Source: Bacteroidia bacterium
GTDB taxonomy: Bacteria; Bacteroidota; Bacteroidia; Cytophagales; Cyclobacteriaceae
DNA length: 51,246 nt
Direction of reading: 5' to 3'
Assembly: GCA_030426345.1 (NCBI GenBank)
Contig: JAUHYU010000029.1
Coordinates: 1 to 51,246, forward strand
In this document: one piece after another, positions 1-8,034 of the stretch
How positions within the stretch are numbered: the first letter of the stretch is position 1
Layout of the letters: each line of letters begins with the position of its first letter
Program-made: the position numbers and the translations under genes
The notes under the pieces: model-generated
Told to the model about the DNA's origin: nothing
Database searches by the model: none
The model's input: the letters and a program-made list of their open reading frames with translations, nothing else

Positions 1-1
1 A

Positions 2-826
2 TTATCCCTGCCATTCAAGCCACATACTGCATCTACTAATTCTAAAGAGATTAAGCCCGCGCAAAATAAATGTTATAATGCGCGTGTTGTTGTGATAGAA
101 GATGATACATGGAATGCGGCATTGATCAAAACAATTTTGGCCCCCATGGCGAATGAACTATTTGTATTTAAAAACCCTGAAAAAGCCATGGATTTCATTG
201 ATCATGAGCATCAAAATATAGATTTAATATTAACAGACATTAATATGCCGGGAACAAGTGGTATTGATATTCTGAATAATGTTATATCATTAAAAATCAA
301 AATCCCTGTGATCGCGATTACGGCTCATGTTTTACCGGAAAAATTACAATCCTTTTACGATCTGGGGTTTACAAAGGTGATTACTAAGCCATACAACGAA
401 CTTGATATAACAAACGTATTGAACGAGTTATTTGAAAGCACGGAAAAAGCAGGTGTCGGTAATATCGAGATTGATGCTGATGATAAATTTGATTTTGAAA
501 AGATAAAGGAGATTACCGATAATGACAACGAATTATTTATGGAGATTGTTCATGAGCTAATTTCTGGAAACAGCAAAAATCTACATGAATTCAGGAAATA
601 CTTAAAGCAAGAAAACCATCAGGCTCTTGCGAATGTATCTCATAAAATGATACAAACTTATGACAGCCTAAATCTGATTTATGTTGCTGAATTACTACAA
701 AATATCGAGGTTTATTTTACACTTGACAAGAAAAGTAAACTGCTAGAAACCGCCAAGCTGCTATTTCCAAAACTTGAAGAGATATCTGAACGCCTAGAAA
801 GTTTCAGACATCAATCTTATACTTAG
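2..826 (+). CDS. Hybrid sensor histidine kinase, C-terminal part (receiver + Hpt), truncated by window edge
   Basis: The frame is open from base 2 and its first residues (L-S-L-P-F-K) look like the tail of a kinase ATPase domain, so the gene begins outside the window. A GTG at 92 is an internal valine rather than the start. A receiver domain follows: the acidic patch E-D-D, phospho-acceptor Asp about residue 79 of the fragment in L-T-D-I-N-M-P-G, and Lys about 129 in T-K-P-Y. The C-terminal 110 residues look like an Hpt domain with phospho-His about 214 in N-V-S-H-K. This is the layout of a phosphorelay kinase. The last 23 bp overlap the convergent regulator gene. The final output partner is not visible here. 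Confidence 0.85.
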   Translation, partial: LSLPFKPHTASTNSKEIKPAQNKCYNARVVVIEDDTWNAALIKTILAPMANELFVFKNPEKAMDFIDHEHQNIDLILTDINMPGTSGIDILNNVISLKIKIPVIAITAHVLPEKLQSFYDLGFTKVITKPYNELDITNVLNELFESTEKAGVGNIEIDADDKFDFEKIKEITDNDNELFMEIVHELISGNSKNLHEFRKYLKQENHQALANVSHKMIQTYDSLNLIYVAELLQNIEVYFTLDKKSKLLETAKLLFPKLEEISERLESFRHQSYT

Positions 827-2186
827 AAATTTTATTATATAACGTGGTTCGATCAATATTTAATATTGATGCTGCTTTAGATTTGTTATACTTTGTCTTT
901 ATTAACGTCCGCTCAATCGCTTCTTTTTCTTGCTGCTCTTGCAACTGTTTCAAATCATTGGACAAAGGAATTTTGGGTTCGTTGGCACTGGAAATAGAAT
1001 TTTGATATGTATTTTCTTCTAGCAGTGCTTCCGGAATTTGCGAAATTCCAACCTTGTTTCCCTGACACACAAGAACGGATCGCCTAACAATATTTCGGAG
1101 TTCGCGCAGGTTCCCAAACCATGGATATTTTTGAAATATTTCGAAAACCTCTTTATCAAAACCTTCTACACTTTTTTCAAGCTCATTATTCGCCTGTTGC
1201 AGAAATAGTTGGATATATTCATCCAGATCTTCCAGCCGATCTCTTAATGGACAGATGTTTAGCTCAAATTCGTTCAACCGATGAAACAAATCTAACCGAA
1301 ACTTCTGTATTTCAATGGCATTAGCCATTTGCTCATTAGTGGCAGAAATTACACGCACATCAATGGAAATATCATATTCACTTCCTAACCGTCTAATTTT
1401 TTGTTCCTGAAGGGTTCGCAGTAATTGCATTTGAACATCATAGGATAAATTGCCCACTTCATCTAAAAAGAGCGTTCCCCCATTGGCCAATTCAAATTGC
1501 CCCTTTTTATCATTCAGTGCTCCTGTAAATGCTCCTTTTACATGGCCGAATAATTCGCTGATGGCCAATTCCTTGGTCAAGGCACCACAATCTACGGAAA
1601 TAAATGGTTTGGTTTTTCTCTTGCTATTTTCGTGGATTATGCGTGCAGCATATTCCTTTCCTGTGCCACTTTCCCCCACGATCATTACGCTCATTTTTGT
1701 AGGAGCCACGAGGTGGAGTTGCTCCCATACTTGTCTGGACGATTTTGATTTTCCAATGATGTATTTTTTATCAAGGTCTTCCAGTTGCTTACTCTGTGTG
1801 TGTTTTTTTTTATCGCTTTCTATTGTTTGCCGAAGGGCAGCATTTATGGTAGCCAAAAGTTCATCCGGAATTACGGGCTTGGTAACAAATTCAAAAGCAC
1901 CATTCTGTATTGACTTGACGGCTGTTCTAATATCCGAATAATTTGTAATCAAAATCATCAGTTGATCTGGTGATTTTGACTTAATCTTTTTCATTAATTC
2001 AAGGCCGTCGATATCAGGCAACTTATAATCAATAAGCACCAAGTCAAAGGTTTGGCTTGCCATGATTTCCATTGCCGATTTTGATGTAAAACATGACTTT
2101 ACATCAAAATTGTTCTTTTTGAGAAGTGAAGTTAATATCTTATTGAAATATGGGTCATCATCTACTACCAGTATTTTATGCCTCAT
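804..2186 (-). CDS. NtrC-family sigma-54-dependent response regulator
   Basis: A 460-residue regulator with the classic three-part layout. The receiver (about 1-120) has D-D-D at 9-11, phospho-acceptor Asp53 in L-I-D-Y-K-L-P-D and Lys103 in T-K-P. The sigma-54 AAA+ domain (about 140-380) has Walker A G-E-S-G-T-G-K at 171-177 and the sigma-54 contact loop G-A-F-T-G-A at 218-223. A Fis-type helix-turn-helix occupies the last 40 residues. It should activate sigma-54 promoters after phosphorylation. It is convergent with the hybrid kinase and overlaps it by 23 bp, so a cognate relationship is possible but not shown by operon structure. I saw no convincing -24/-12 sigma-54 promoter nearby. Confidence 0.93.
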   Translation of the reverse strand: MRHKILVVDDDPYFNKILTSLLKKNNFDVKSCFTSKSAMEIMASQTFDLVLIDYKLPDIDGLELMKKIKSKSPDQLMILITNYSDIRTAVKSIQNGAFEFVTKPVIPDELLATINAALRQTIESDKKKHTQSKQLEDLDKKYIIGKSKSSRQVWEQLHLVAPTKMSVMIVGESGTGKEYAARIIHENSKRKTKPFISVDCGALTKELAISELFGHVKGAFTGALNDKKGQFELANGGTLFLDEVGNLSYDVQMQLLRTLQEQKIRRLGSEYDISIDVRVISATNEQMANAIEIQKFRLDLFHRLNEFELNICPLRDRLEDLDEYIQLFLQQANNELEKSVEGFDKEVFEIFQKYPWFGNLRELRNIVRRSVLVCQGNKVGISQIPEALLEENTYQNSISSANEPKIPLSNDLKQLQEQQEKEAIERTLIKTKYNKSKAASILNIDRTTLYNKISKYKIDV

Positions 2187-2275
2187 CTTTTATAATCCTA
2201 TTAAGCCGTGTTGATACTAATTGAAACATTCACAAAATATTTCTTAGGAAGTAAAAATAACACTATAAAATGGGC

Positions 2276-2305
2276 AAAAAAAGAGGTGCCTTTTTAAGCA
2301 CCTCT
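2276..2305 (-). terminator. Rho-independent terminator
   Basis: Read on the minus strand, the stem GAGGTGC / GCACCTC (2298-2304 and 2283-2289) has an 8-base loop and is followed at once by a run of Ts (2282-2276). It lies about 240 bp downstream of the iron alcohol dehydrogenase and before the NtrC-type gene, both on the same strand. It would therefore separate the two transcription units. Confidence 0.8.
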
Positions 2306-2466
2306 CACTTTTGGTTGTTGATGTTGTAATTGCTGTTTCTCAAGTCGTTACACCGTTATAGAGAAAAATGTGCCAAATATCCTGCATGTGATTAAATCCC
2401 TGTTTACAAGAGGTTTGTAAAATTAATGGCAATCTTTCTCTCACCCATAAATTGCTGATGATATTT

Positions 2467-2495
2467 ACAATGTGTTGAATATTTCAACACATTGT
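2467..2495. repeat. Perfect inverted repeat, 13-bp arms, 3-base loop
   Basis: The arms 2467-2479 and 2483-2495 (core TGTTGAA / TTCAACA) are exact reverse complements around TAT. It sits 48 bp downstream of the dehydrogenase stop. There is no strong T-run on either side, so it is not a textbook terminator. It may be a stabilising 3' hairpin or an operator. Confidence 0.6.
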
Positions 2496-2542
2496 TGTCT
2501 TTATGGCTTTTGCTAAAAATCAAAAACAAATATTACTTTAAT

Positions 2543-3715
2543 TTACAGAGCATCCTGCAAGGCCGATTCCAGTTCATGGTTTTCCAATGCTACTGGATTG
2601 TTTTTATTGCTTGTGGCAGCAATAATCCGTGTAAAATCCATGGATTTTACGCCATATTCGGCCAGTCTTTTTAGTGGAAAGGTTGCGGGCCAATGGGTAA
2701 TTATTTCCAGCAGCAAGTCTATATAATAGTCGTCTGATTTATTTTTATCAATACTAAATAGCTTCCCGATTCGGGCATATTTCTTTTGCGAAATGCCATC
2801 AGAATCCATGATTTGTAGTTTTTCTACAGTCATACGATTTACGGGCTCCATCATTCTAGCACAAACCAAACCGTGCGGAATATCAAAATAACCACCAATT
2901 GAAGATGCAAATCCATGAACAGTTCCCAAGCCTGCATTTGCCAGCGTGATGCCTGAGAGCAGGGAGGCGTAAGCCATTTTTTCTCTAAATGAAATATTCT
3001 CTCCATCATATACAGCCCCTTCCAGCCCATCCCGAATGTTGCGAATTCCATCTACAGCAAGCGCATCGGTCATTGGGTTGGCATTGGTGGAAAGATACGA
3101 TTCCAGCAACTGGGTGAATGCATCCATACCACTTTGTGCGGTGATGGATTTTGGACACTTTAGCATGAGCTCTGGGTCAACAAGGGCGATGTCTGGTACA
3201 TACCTATCATGCCTAACTGATTTTTTGAAACCACTCGGGCCAACCTGACTTATCACAGCATTTTTGGTAGCTTCCGCACCGGTACCAGCTGTGGTAGGTA
3301 TGGAAATATAAGGCTTTTTATTGCCTGATGGGGCTTTGTGGCCAATTCCTTCTAAGTATTCCTTTACAGAACCCTGCTCACAGAGCATTCCAGAAATCGC
3401 CTTTCCTGCATCAAGCACGCTACCTCCGCCAATCGCAACAACAGCGTTAATATCTGTTTCGCTTAGGATAGAGACATTTTCATCGATCATTGCAGGTGAA
3501 GGTTCACGGTCGATCACAATATGCTTCCATGATATTTTAGCGTCTTCAAGTTGTTGCTGTAATTTATTCCAATGGCTAGAACGGGTAAAGGAACGTTTTC
3601 CGGTCACCAAAGCCACTGATTTTCCATGAGGGGCTATCAGGCCTGGAAGTGCATGCAATTTGCCTGTGCCAAAAACAATTTTTGGGATCGGGGCAAAATT
3701 AAAAGGAGCTATCAT
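2543..3715 (-). CDS. Iron-containing alcohol dehydrogenase
   Basis: A 390-residue protein of normal length for the group III metal-dependent alcohol dehydrogenase family, which oxidises alcohols or reduces aldehydes with NAD(P). Visible marks are the N-terminal F-G-x-G-x-L segment, the nucleotide-binding G-G-G-S-V-L-D-A-G-K, the P-T-T-A-G-T-G-A-E-A-T motif, and the metal-site region G-M-D-A-F-T-Q-L-L-E-S with His residues in T-V-H-G-F-A and D-I-P-H-G. The ATG overlaps the stop of the upstream monooxygenase-fold gene by 4 bp, so the two are translationally coupled. The substrate cannot be read from sequence. The gene carries a 20-bp perfect palindrome at 2631-2650, a copy of the window-wide CCATGG-centred word. 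Confidence 0.9.
   Translation of the reverse strand: MIAPFNFAPIPKIVFGTGKLHALPGLIAPHGKSVALVTGKRSFTRSSHWNKLQQQLEDAKISWKHIVIDREPSPAMIDENVSILSETDINAVVAIGGGSVLDAGKAISGMLCEQGSVKEYLEGIGHKAPSGNKKPYISIPTTAGTGAEATKNAVISQVGPSGFKKSVRHDRYVPDIALVDPELMLKCPKSITAQSGMDAFTQLLESYLSTNANPMTDALAVDGIRNIRDGLEGAVYDGENISFREKMAYASLLSGITLANAGLGTVHGFASSIGGYFDIPHGLVCARMMEPVNRMTVEKLQIMDSDGISQKKYARIGKLFSIDKNKSDDYYIDLLLEIITHWPATFPLKRLAEYGVKSMDFTRIIAATSNKNNPVALENHELESALQDAL
2631..2650. repeat. 20-bp perfect palindrome, CCATGG-centred, inside a gene
   Basis: GTAAAATCCA followed by its exact reverse complement, centred on CCATGG. It lies inside the alcohol dehydrogenase and encodes K-S-M-D-F-T there. It is a symmetric copy of the AAAATCCATGG word that recurs throughout the window. 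Confidence 0.85.
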
Positions 3716-4017
3716 TTTTTAAGATCTGTTGGTGCGAGGATTATATGCTTTTCACCTTTTCGGGGTTTGGTCATCCAGTCAGCGACTGTATCTCGCCACT
3801 TTTGATAATGCCTGGTTTCTTTATGTGCCGCCGCATCTTCTTCAGTTGCATAAGCTTCGTAAAGCACAAATTTGTTAGGGTCAATGTCATCTTGAAGCAA
3901 ATCAAAACGAAGATTTCCGGGCTCGTCTATCGAGTTCAGATGGTTTTCTGTAGATGCTTTTATAAAATCATCTATATGCTCTGGTTTTACCCAAATATGG
4001 ACAAATGTAACAATCAT
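3712..4017 (-). CDS. Putative quinol monooxygenase (ABM-fold, YgiN/LsrG type)
   Basis: A 101-residue protein with the features of the antibiotic biosynthesis monooxygenase (ABM) dimeric alpha-beta barrel fold: an N-terminal strand M-I-V-T-F-V-H-I-W-V, E-P-G-N-L-R-F-D, a F-V-L-Y-E-A-Y strand and a T-R-H-Y-Q-K-W-R helix. Members are cofactor-independent oxygenases or isomerase-like enzymes acting on small reactive metabolites or quinols. It overlaps the downstream dehydrogenase by 4 bp (ATGA), and 100 bp separate it from the membrane-protein gene upstream. The coupling suggests the two handle the same compound. No signal peptide, so it is cytoplasmic. Confidence 0.8.
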   Translation of the reverse strand: MIVTFVHIWVKPEHIDDFIKASTENHLNSIDEPGNLRFDLLQDDIDPNKFVLYEAYATEEDAAAHKETRHYQKWRDTVADWMTKPRKGEKHIILAPTDLKK

Positions 4018-4117
4018 GATCGCTTAGTTTGGTGAATTTATCAGAATGGAAGTTATCAAATAGCAATGAGTAATGCATGTCCGCAGGGATTTATTCCAAA
4101 CTGATTTTGTTAAATCT

Positions 4118-4942
4118 TCATTTTAATCTAGCAGCCATTCTAAGATCAATATATTTAGCAATTGGCCCCACGATGGTTAATGCATAGAATGGTGCATAGA
4201 CAAATTGGTTTAGCCTTAAAATAAACTCAACTAAGGCCACGATAAAAACCACAAGCATCTGTCCTTTTTTGCTGCGCACATTTGTGGGCGGGTCGGTAAT
4301 CATGAAAAATATAAACAGTTGATACATTGGACCTGTCAGTGGGGCAATTTCCGCGAGATATGGATGATTGGTAATTAGGCTCCGGATAAATGCAAATACC
4401 ATAAAACTAATTACATAAGTGGCCGTGACATGGAATCTCTTGGCTCGATATACTATCACCATCCCCAACAGCCAGATCACCGACATTGGCAACAGATTGT
4501 TACCCCACTGTACACTCAATCCCGCTACATATGTCGGTGCGAAAAACAACATCCATGAAATTCCAAAGTTGGATGGGTTCCACAGATGGCGCCCCTTGTA
4601 CCTCAATACATATTTGGATAGAATAGAAATGGCAGCAGTTAGTGCATAGGGCCAAAAAACCGTAGAACGCACCAAAATGCTAACACTTATTCCTGAAATG
4701 TAGGCACTGGATAAGTTTTTCCATTTTCCTGTATAAATCCTGCCCACAACCAGGTCAATAATGATACAAGTAACAACAGACAGTACCACCGTTTCGTACC
4801 CCTCTAATATGCCGAAAGAAAGGTGGCCAACTAATAAGATCAGGGATATAAAAAGCGGTGCCATATACCGCTGAAGGAATGAACCGATACGACTTCCCAT
4901 ACTTTGCATTTTCTCCATTTCTGTTGTATCAGTCGGTTTCAT
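4118..4942 (-). CDS. UnbU / RnfD-NqrB-like integral membrane protein
   Basis: A 274-residue protein with a short charged N-terminus and about eight hydrophobic segments. The sequence M-I-T-D-P-P-T-N near residue 217 matches the T-D-P-x-T motif of NqrB/RnfD membrane subunits of electron-transport complexes, where the Thr binds FMN covalently in Rnf/Nqr. Its start overlaps the end of the FG-GAP/UnbV-like gene by 14 bp, so the two are co-transcribed. This pairing matches the UnbV-UnbU accessory proteins known from enediyne antibiotic clusters, but no enediyne polyketide synthase is in the window. A flavin-linked redox membrane role is inferred. Confidence 0.65.
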   Translation of the reverse strand: MKPTDTTEMEKMQSMGSRIGSFLQRYMAPLFISLILLVGHLSFGILEGYETVVLSVVTCIIIDLVVGRIYTGKWKNLSSAYISGISVSILVRSTVFWPYALTAAISILSKYVLRYKGRHLWNPSNFGISWMLFFAPTYVAGLSVQWGNNLLPMSVIWLLGMVIVYRAKRFHVTATYVISFMVFAFIRSLITNHPYLAEIAPLTGPMYQLFIFFMITDPPTNVRSKKGQMLVVFIVALVEFILRLNQFVYAPFYALTIVGPIAKYIDLRMAARLK

Positions 4943-6764
4943 TCTCCTCCTTTATCGTATGAATTGTATTTAATTTCAGACCATTAATAGCCTGATGCTT
5001 TCCTGATGGCCAGTCTATGATAACTTTTTCTATTTGTGTTTCCGTACCAATACCGAAATGTAATCTGCGCTGATTTTGAGAGCTAAAACCAATGCCACCC
5101 GATACTACTTGTGCTTGGGAATTATTTACCCACACTACAGTCACCTTGGCGCCAATAGCACTTTTGTTGCTTTCAACCCCTTCAAGCTGTAGTGCCAGCC
5201 AATTATTTCCTTCTTTCACATTATTTTTTAAGATAGAAACTGAATTATTCTGATTTGCAACAATCACGTCCAATACACCTCTGTTCCACAGATCCACCAT
5301 GGCTACAGCCCGACTATCATAGGGAGGAATATTTGATACGTATTCGGTTACATCAGCGAAAACTCCTCCGTTGCTGTTCATCCATACTTTATTGAATTGG
5401 TAGCCAGATTGACTTCTATCTCCCATTTTGGGCCAGTTTTTGGCATCGGATATAATGGATTTGTTGCCTCCCGTAATTTTAGAATAATCGTACCAGTATG
5501 AATTGTTTTTGGTGGCGGAAACAAAACCATTTGCCAAATAAAGGTCTAGAAACCCATCAATATTCAGATCACCAAATTGCGATCCGTAACTCCACCCGCC
5601 CAATTCTACGCCAAATATTCCGGCGTTGTTTTTAAATTCCAGCACATCTCCATTGTCAGAACTCACTGGTTGCCAGAGGTTGTTCCCCTGTAGAAGGATT
5701 CCCATTTCTGTAATATTAGAAACATAGATGCTGAATTTCCCATCATTTTTCACATCAGCCATAGCAACATTCATCCCGCTTTTCGGAGCATAGCCGATTC
5801 TCGATTCCTTCCCGATTTCCGTAAACCCGCTCCCCTTATTATTTATATATAATTCATCCACGCTGTAGTCATTGGCGATAAAAAGATCCTGAAATCCATC
5901 GTTATTTATATCCATGGATCCCATGGCCAATGTCCATTTGGTGCTTGCAATTCCTTGTGCATCTGTTACATCTTTGAATGTCTCATTTCCTTGATTTTCC
6001 AGCAAGTAGTTTCTGCCTCCATTATCGGCATATTCGAAACTTTCCGGCATCATTTTGGTGTTTTTCAGATGCCAGAGGTCAATATTCTCCTTGTAGTAGC
6101 CGCCTATTAAAAGGTCAATATTTCCATCATTGTTATAATCAAACCAGATAGCGGCATTGGAATTGATCCATTGAGGAATCCCGGATTTTTGACTTACACT
6201 TTCAAAACCATTTCCTTTTAGATTCAAGAATAATTCAGGTTTTCCCCATTTATACACAAACAAATCCTCATATCCATCATTATTCATGTCGGCCCACACG
6301 GAACCCATCGAAACTCCGGTTCCTTTTTTATTGATGTTTCCAACTTGCATTTTATCAGCTACATCTTCAAAAGTGCCATCTCGGTTATTTTTGTACAGAG
6401 CATTGCTTTCCCCGGTCTTACTTGTTGTCAGATAAAAGTCGTTCCAGCCATCATTGTTGAAATCGCAAACCGAAACAGAAGCGCCTACCGATGCAATCTG
6501 TGGCATTATGTGATTGAGCTGCGGGTCTAATGAAGGGGAGCGGTGAATAAAATCGACACCTACTTCTTCATTGACCTCCTTGAGATAAAACCCAAACAAA
6601 TCCAATGCATTGGCCATGGCACGATCTTCAGAAGCATGGTTTACTTTTGGTTTAGTATTTAGGTCAAGGAGGAAGGGTATACTCAAAAGGGAAATGAAAA
6701 TGACACTTATTAGTAGTCGGATGCTCAAGGGGACTTTACGAACTGTATGTGTTTTTTGCGTCAT
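4929..6764 (-). CDS. FG-GAP/VCBS repeat protein with C-terminal ASPIC/UnbV domain (CRTAC1-like)
   Basis: A 611-residue exported protein. An N-terminal hydrophobic segment (about 13-30) acts as signal peptide or anchor. It is followed by repeated calcium-binding loops of the D-x-N-x-D-G-x-x-D type (for example D-F-N-N-D-G-W-N-D, D-M-N-N-D-G-Y-E-D, D-Y-N-N-D-G-N-I-D, D-I-N-N-D-G-F-Q-D), typical of an integrin-like beta-propeller. The last 90 residues, with I-G-A-K-V-T-V and I-D-W-P-S-G-K, match the ASPIC/UnbV domain found in CRTAC1 and in enediyne-cluster UnbV proteins. It is the first gene of the operon with the UnbU-like membrane protein. Biochemical function is unknown. It is probably periplasmic or outside the cell. 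Confidence 0.88.
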   Translation of the reverse strand: MTQKTHTVRKVPLSIRLLISVIFISLLSIPFLLDLNTKPKVNHASEDRAMANALDLFGFYLKEVNEEVGVDFIHRSPSLDPQLNHIMPQIASVGASVSVCDFNNDGWNDFYLTTSKTGESNALYKNNRDGTFEDVADKMQVGNINKKGTGVSMGSVWADMNNDGYEDLFVYKWGKPELFLNLKGNGFESVSQKSGIPQWINSNAAIWFDYNNDGNIDLLIGGYYKENIDLWHLKNTKMMPESFEYADNGGRNYLLENQGNETFKDVTDAQGIASTKWTLAMGSMDINNDGFQDLFIANDYSVDELYINNKGSGFTEIGKESRIGYAPKSGMNVAMADVKNDGKFSIYVSNITEMGILLQGNNLWQPVSSDNGDVLEFKNNAGIFGVELGGWSYGSQFGDLNIDGFLDLYLANGFVSATKNNSYWYDYSKITGGNKSIISDAKNWPKMGDRSQSGYQFNKVWMNSNGGVFADVTEYVSNIPPYDSRAVAMVDLWNRGVLDVIVANQNNSVSILKNNVKEGNNWLALQLEGVESNKSAIGAKVTVVWVNNSQAQVVSGGIGFSSQNQRRLHFGIGTETQIEKVIIDWPSGKHQAINGLKLNTIHTIKEENETD

Positions 6765-6877
6765 CAGCTTTAAATATGAGTAATTTATATTCTTTGGTTA
6801 AATTCTTAATAATAATTAGAAAATCATAAATGCTATAGCAAAATTGTATTGGAAGAAAACTAAAAAAATACAGCAAT

Positions 6878-6912
6878 CAAAAAAGGCCTTTCCAAATATT
6901 ATGGAGAGGCCT
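6878..6912 (-). terminator. Rho-independent terminator of the B12 operon
   Basis: On the minus strand an 11-bp stem AGGCCTCTCCA / TGGAAAGGCCT (one G-U pair) with a 7-base loop is followed by a run of six Ts. It lies about 40 bp after the stop of the BtuG-like gene and before the UnbV-like gene on the same strand, so it closes the cobalamin operon. Confidence 0.88.
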
Positions 6913-6952
6913 GATTAATTTAAAAATTGTTTCTTAACCTAAGAGGTATTTT

Positions 6953-8032
6953 CTAATTGAATAAAAATCCATTGGGGGCAATAGATGCAGTTTGCTCATC
7001 TACCATAATACCTGTTTGATCATATACATAGATTTTTCCGCTTCCGGCAAAGGCTTTGGAATCTCCAACATAGATCATGTCTGTGTCGGGATTAACTCCA
7101 ATTCCATAAAAATTCTCTCCTGAAATTAATGCTGTATTACCCAAAGTTTTAGTACTGATATTAAATGCGAATACCTCGGTGGCAGTTGAGGGGTAAGGTT
7201 GTGCTGTTAACACATAAATGTTTTCCCCACTGCCATCAATTGCCATTTTTCCGCTTCCAGACAAATCAGATACCTGTACAAAAACACCAAGTGAATTATC
7301 AGAAATATTAATTTCCTGCAATCCAACATGCACAGCGGCATGTTTAAATGCCGAACCAAGTGTAACCCAAAGTGAGCCAGATCCATCGTTTGCAAAATGT
7401 AAAGGAGCTGCATTTAATTTTAACACAGATGAAGTTTCATCGGCCAAATCAATAATGGTGATAGTTGTATCATAGGAATTAGCCACATATAGATTGTTGC
7501 CCACAGCAATAATACCCTCCGGTCCGGAACTGCAATCCAAGGAATCAATAATCTTCCTTGTGGTTAAATCTAAAACAGCGACATAAGAATTTGGCAAATC
7601 ATAATTAGCTCCCCATGGCCCCCAGCAGGAAATATAGCCCATATCTCCGGCTACTGTCATGTAACGTGGCGCTGAGACGTCCGTTTCCGGGTTTGCCAGG
7701 TAGTCATTATCTTCCATACTGATAAACTCTATTTTATCAGAAGCATTACAAATGATATAGCCTACGCCGTCGTGTGCATACACAGATTGTACTAAAGAGC
7801 CTATCTCTGATCCCGAGTTTGCATTTTTAACTACATTATTGGCGATCTTTAGCGAATCCTCACTGTATAAAGAGATGCTGCCATTGCCAGCCCCGAAGTT
7901 GCCTTCATTCACCACAACAACACCATTTGATTCCAATTCTTTTTCGATGTCATTATTTTCATCGCATGAGATGAAAAACAACGTCCCGGCCATTACTACT
8001 GCCACAGATAAAAAATTTCTAAACTTGTTCAT
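6953..8032 (-). CDS. btuG: BtuG-like surface lipoprotein, YVTN-type beta-propeller, vitamin B12 capture
   Basis: A 359-residue lipoprotein. The signal peptide ends at Cys23 (F-F-I-S-C) and is followed by D-E-N-N-D, an acidic stretch of the kind that directs Bacteroidota lipoproteins to the cell surface. The rest consists of propeller-like blades (for example Y-V-A-V-L-D-L-T-T-R-K-I, L-Y-V-A-N-S-Y-D-T-T-I-T-I-I-D) as in YncE/DUF5074 proteins. In Bacteroides, BtuG is such a propeller: it binds cobalamin very tightly on the surface and passes it to BtuB. Here it is the last gene of a riboswitch-controlled operon and starts 2 bp after the TonB receptor stop. The assignment rests on fold and context. 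An alternative is a propeller for another corrinoid or metal ligand. Confidence 0.82.
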   Translation of the reverse strand: MNKFRNFLSVAVVMAGTLFFISCDENNDIEKELESNGVVVVNEGNFGAGNGSISLYSEDSLKIANNVVKNANSGSEIGSLVQSVYAHDGVGYIICNASDKIEFISMEDNDYLANPETDVSAPRYMTVAGDMGYISCWGPWGANYDLPNSYVAVLDLTTRKIIDSLDCSSGPEGIIAVGNNLYVANSYDTTITIIDLADETSSVLKLNAAPLHFANDGSGSLWVTLGSAFKHAAVHVGLQEINISDNSLGVFVQVSDLSGSGKMAIDGSGENIYVLTAQPYPSTATEVFAFNISTKTLGNTALISGENFYGIGVNPDTDMIYVGDSKAFAGSGKIYVYDQTGIMVDEQTASIAPNGFLFN

Positions 8033-8034
8033 AT

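Larger units (their letters stand above)
2187..2542. other. Intergenic region between the regulator and the alcohol dehydrogenase
   Basis: These 356 bases hold no convincing gene. They contain a minus-strand rho-independent terminator (2276-2305), suited to ending the dehydrogenase transcript, and a separate 29-bp hairpin-forming palindrome (2467-2495). The stretch next to 2186 is AT-rich and presumably carries the regulator promoter, but no box could be assigned with confidence. Confidence 0.6.

Noticed and set aside
92-94. GTG as a start of the first gene
   Set aside because: The frame stays open to the window edge and the upstream residues look like a kinase C-terminus, so this is an internal codon.
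1450-1941. 163-residue open frame opposite the NtrC gene
   Set aside because: It is a shadow of the AAA+ domain on the other strand, with no signal peptide or family motif. The same applies to other long opposite-strand frames such as 3321-3629, 37772-38128 and 46021-46452.
2-2186. Histidine kinase and NtrC regulator as a cognate pair
   Set aside because: They are convergent rather than co-transcribed, and the kinase already has its own receiver and Hpt domains. Proximity alone does not show pairing.
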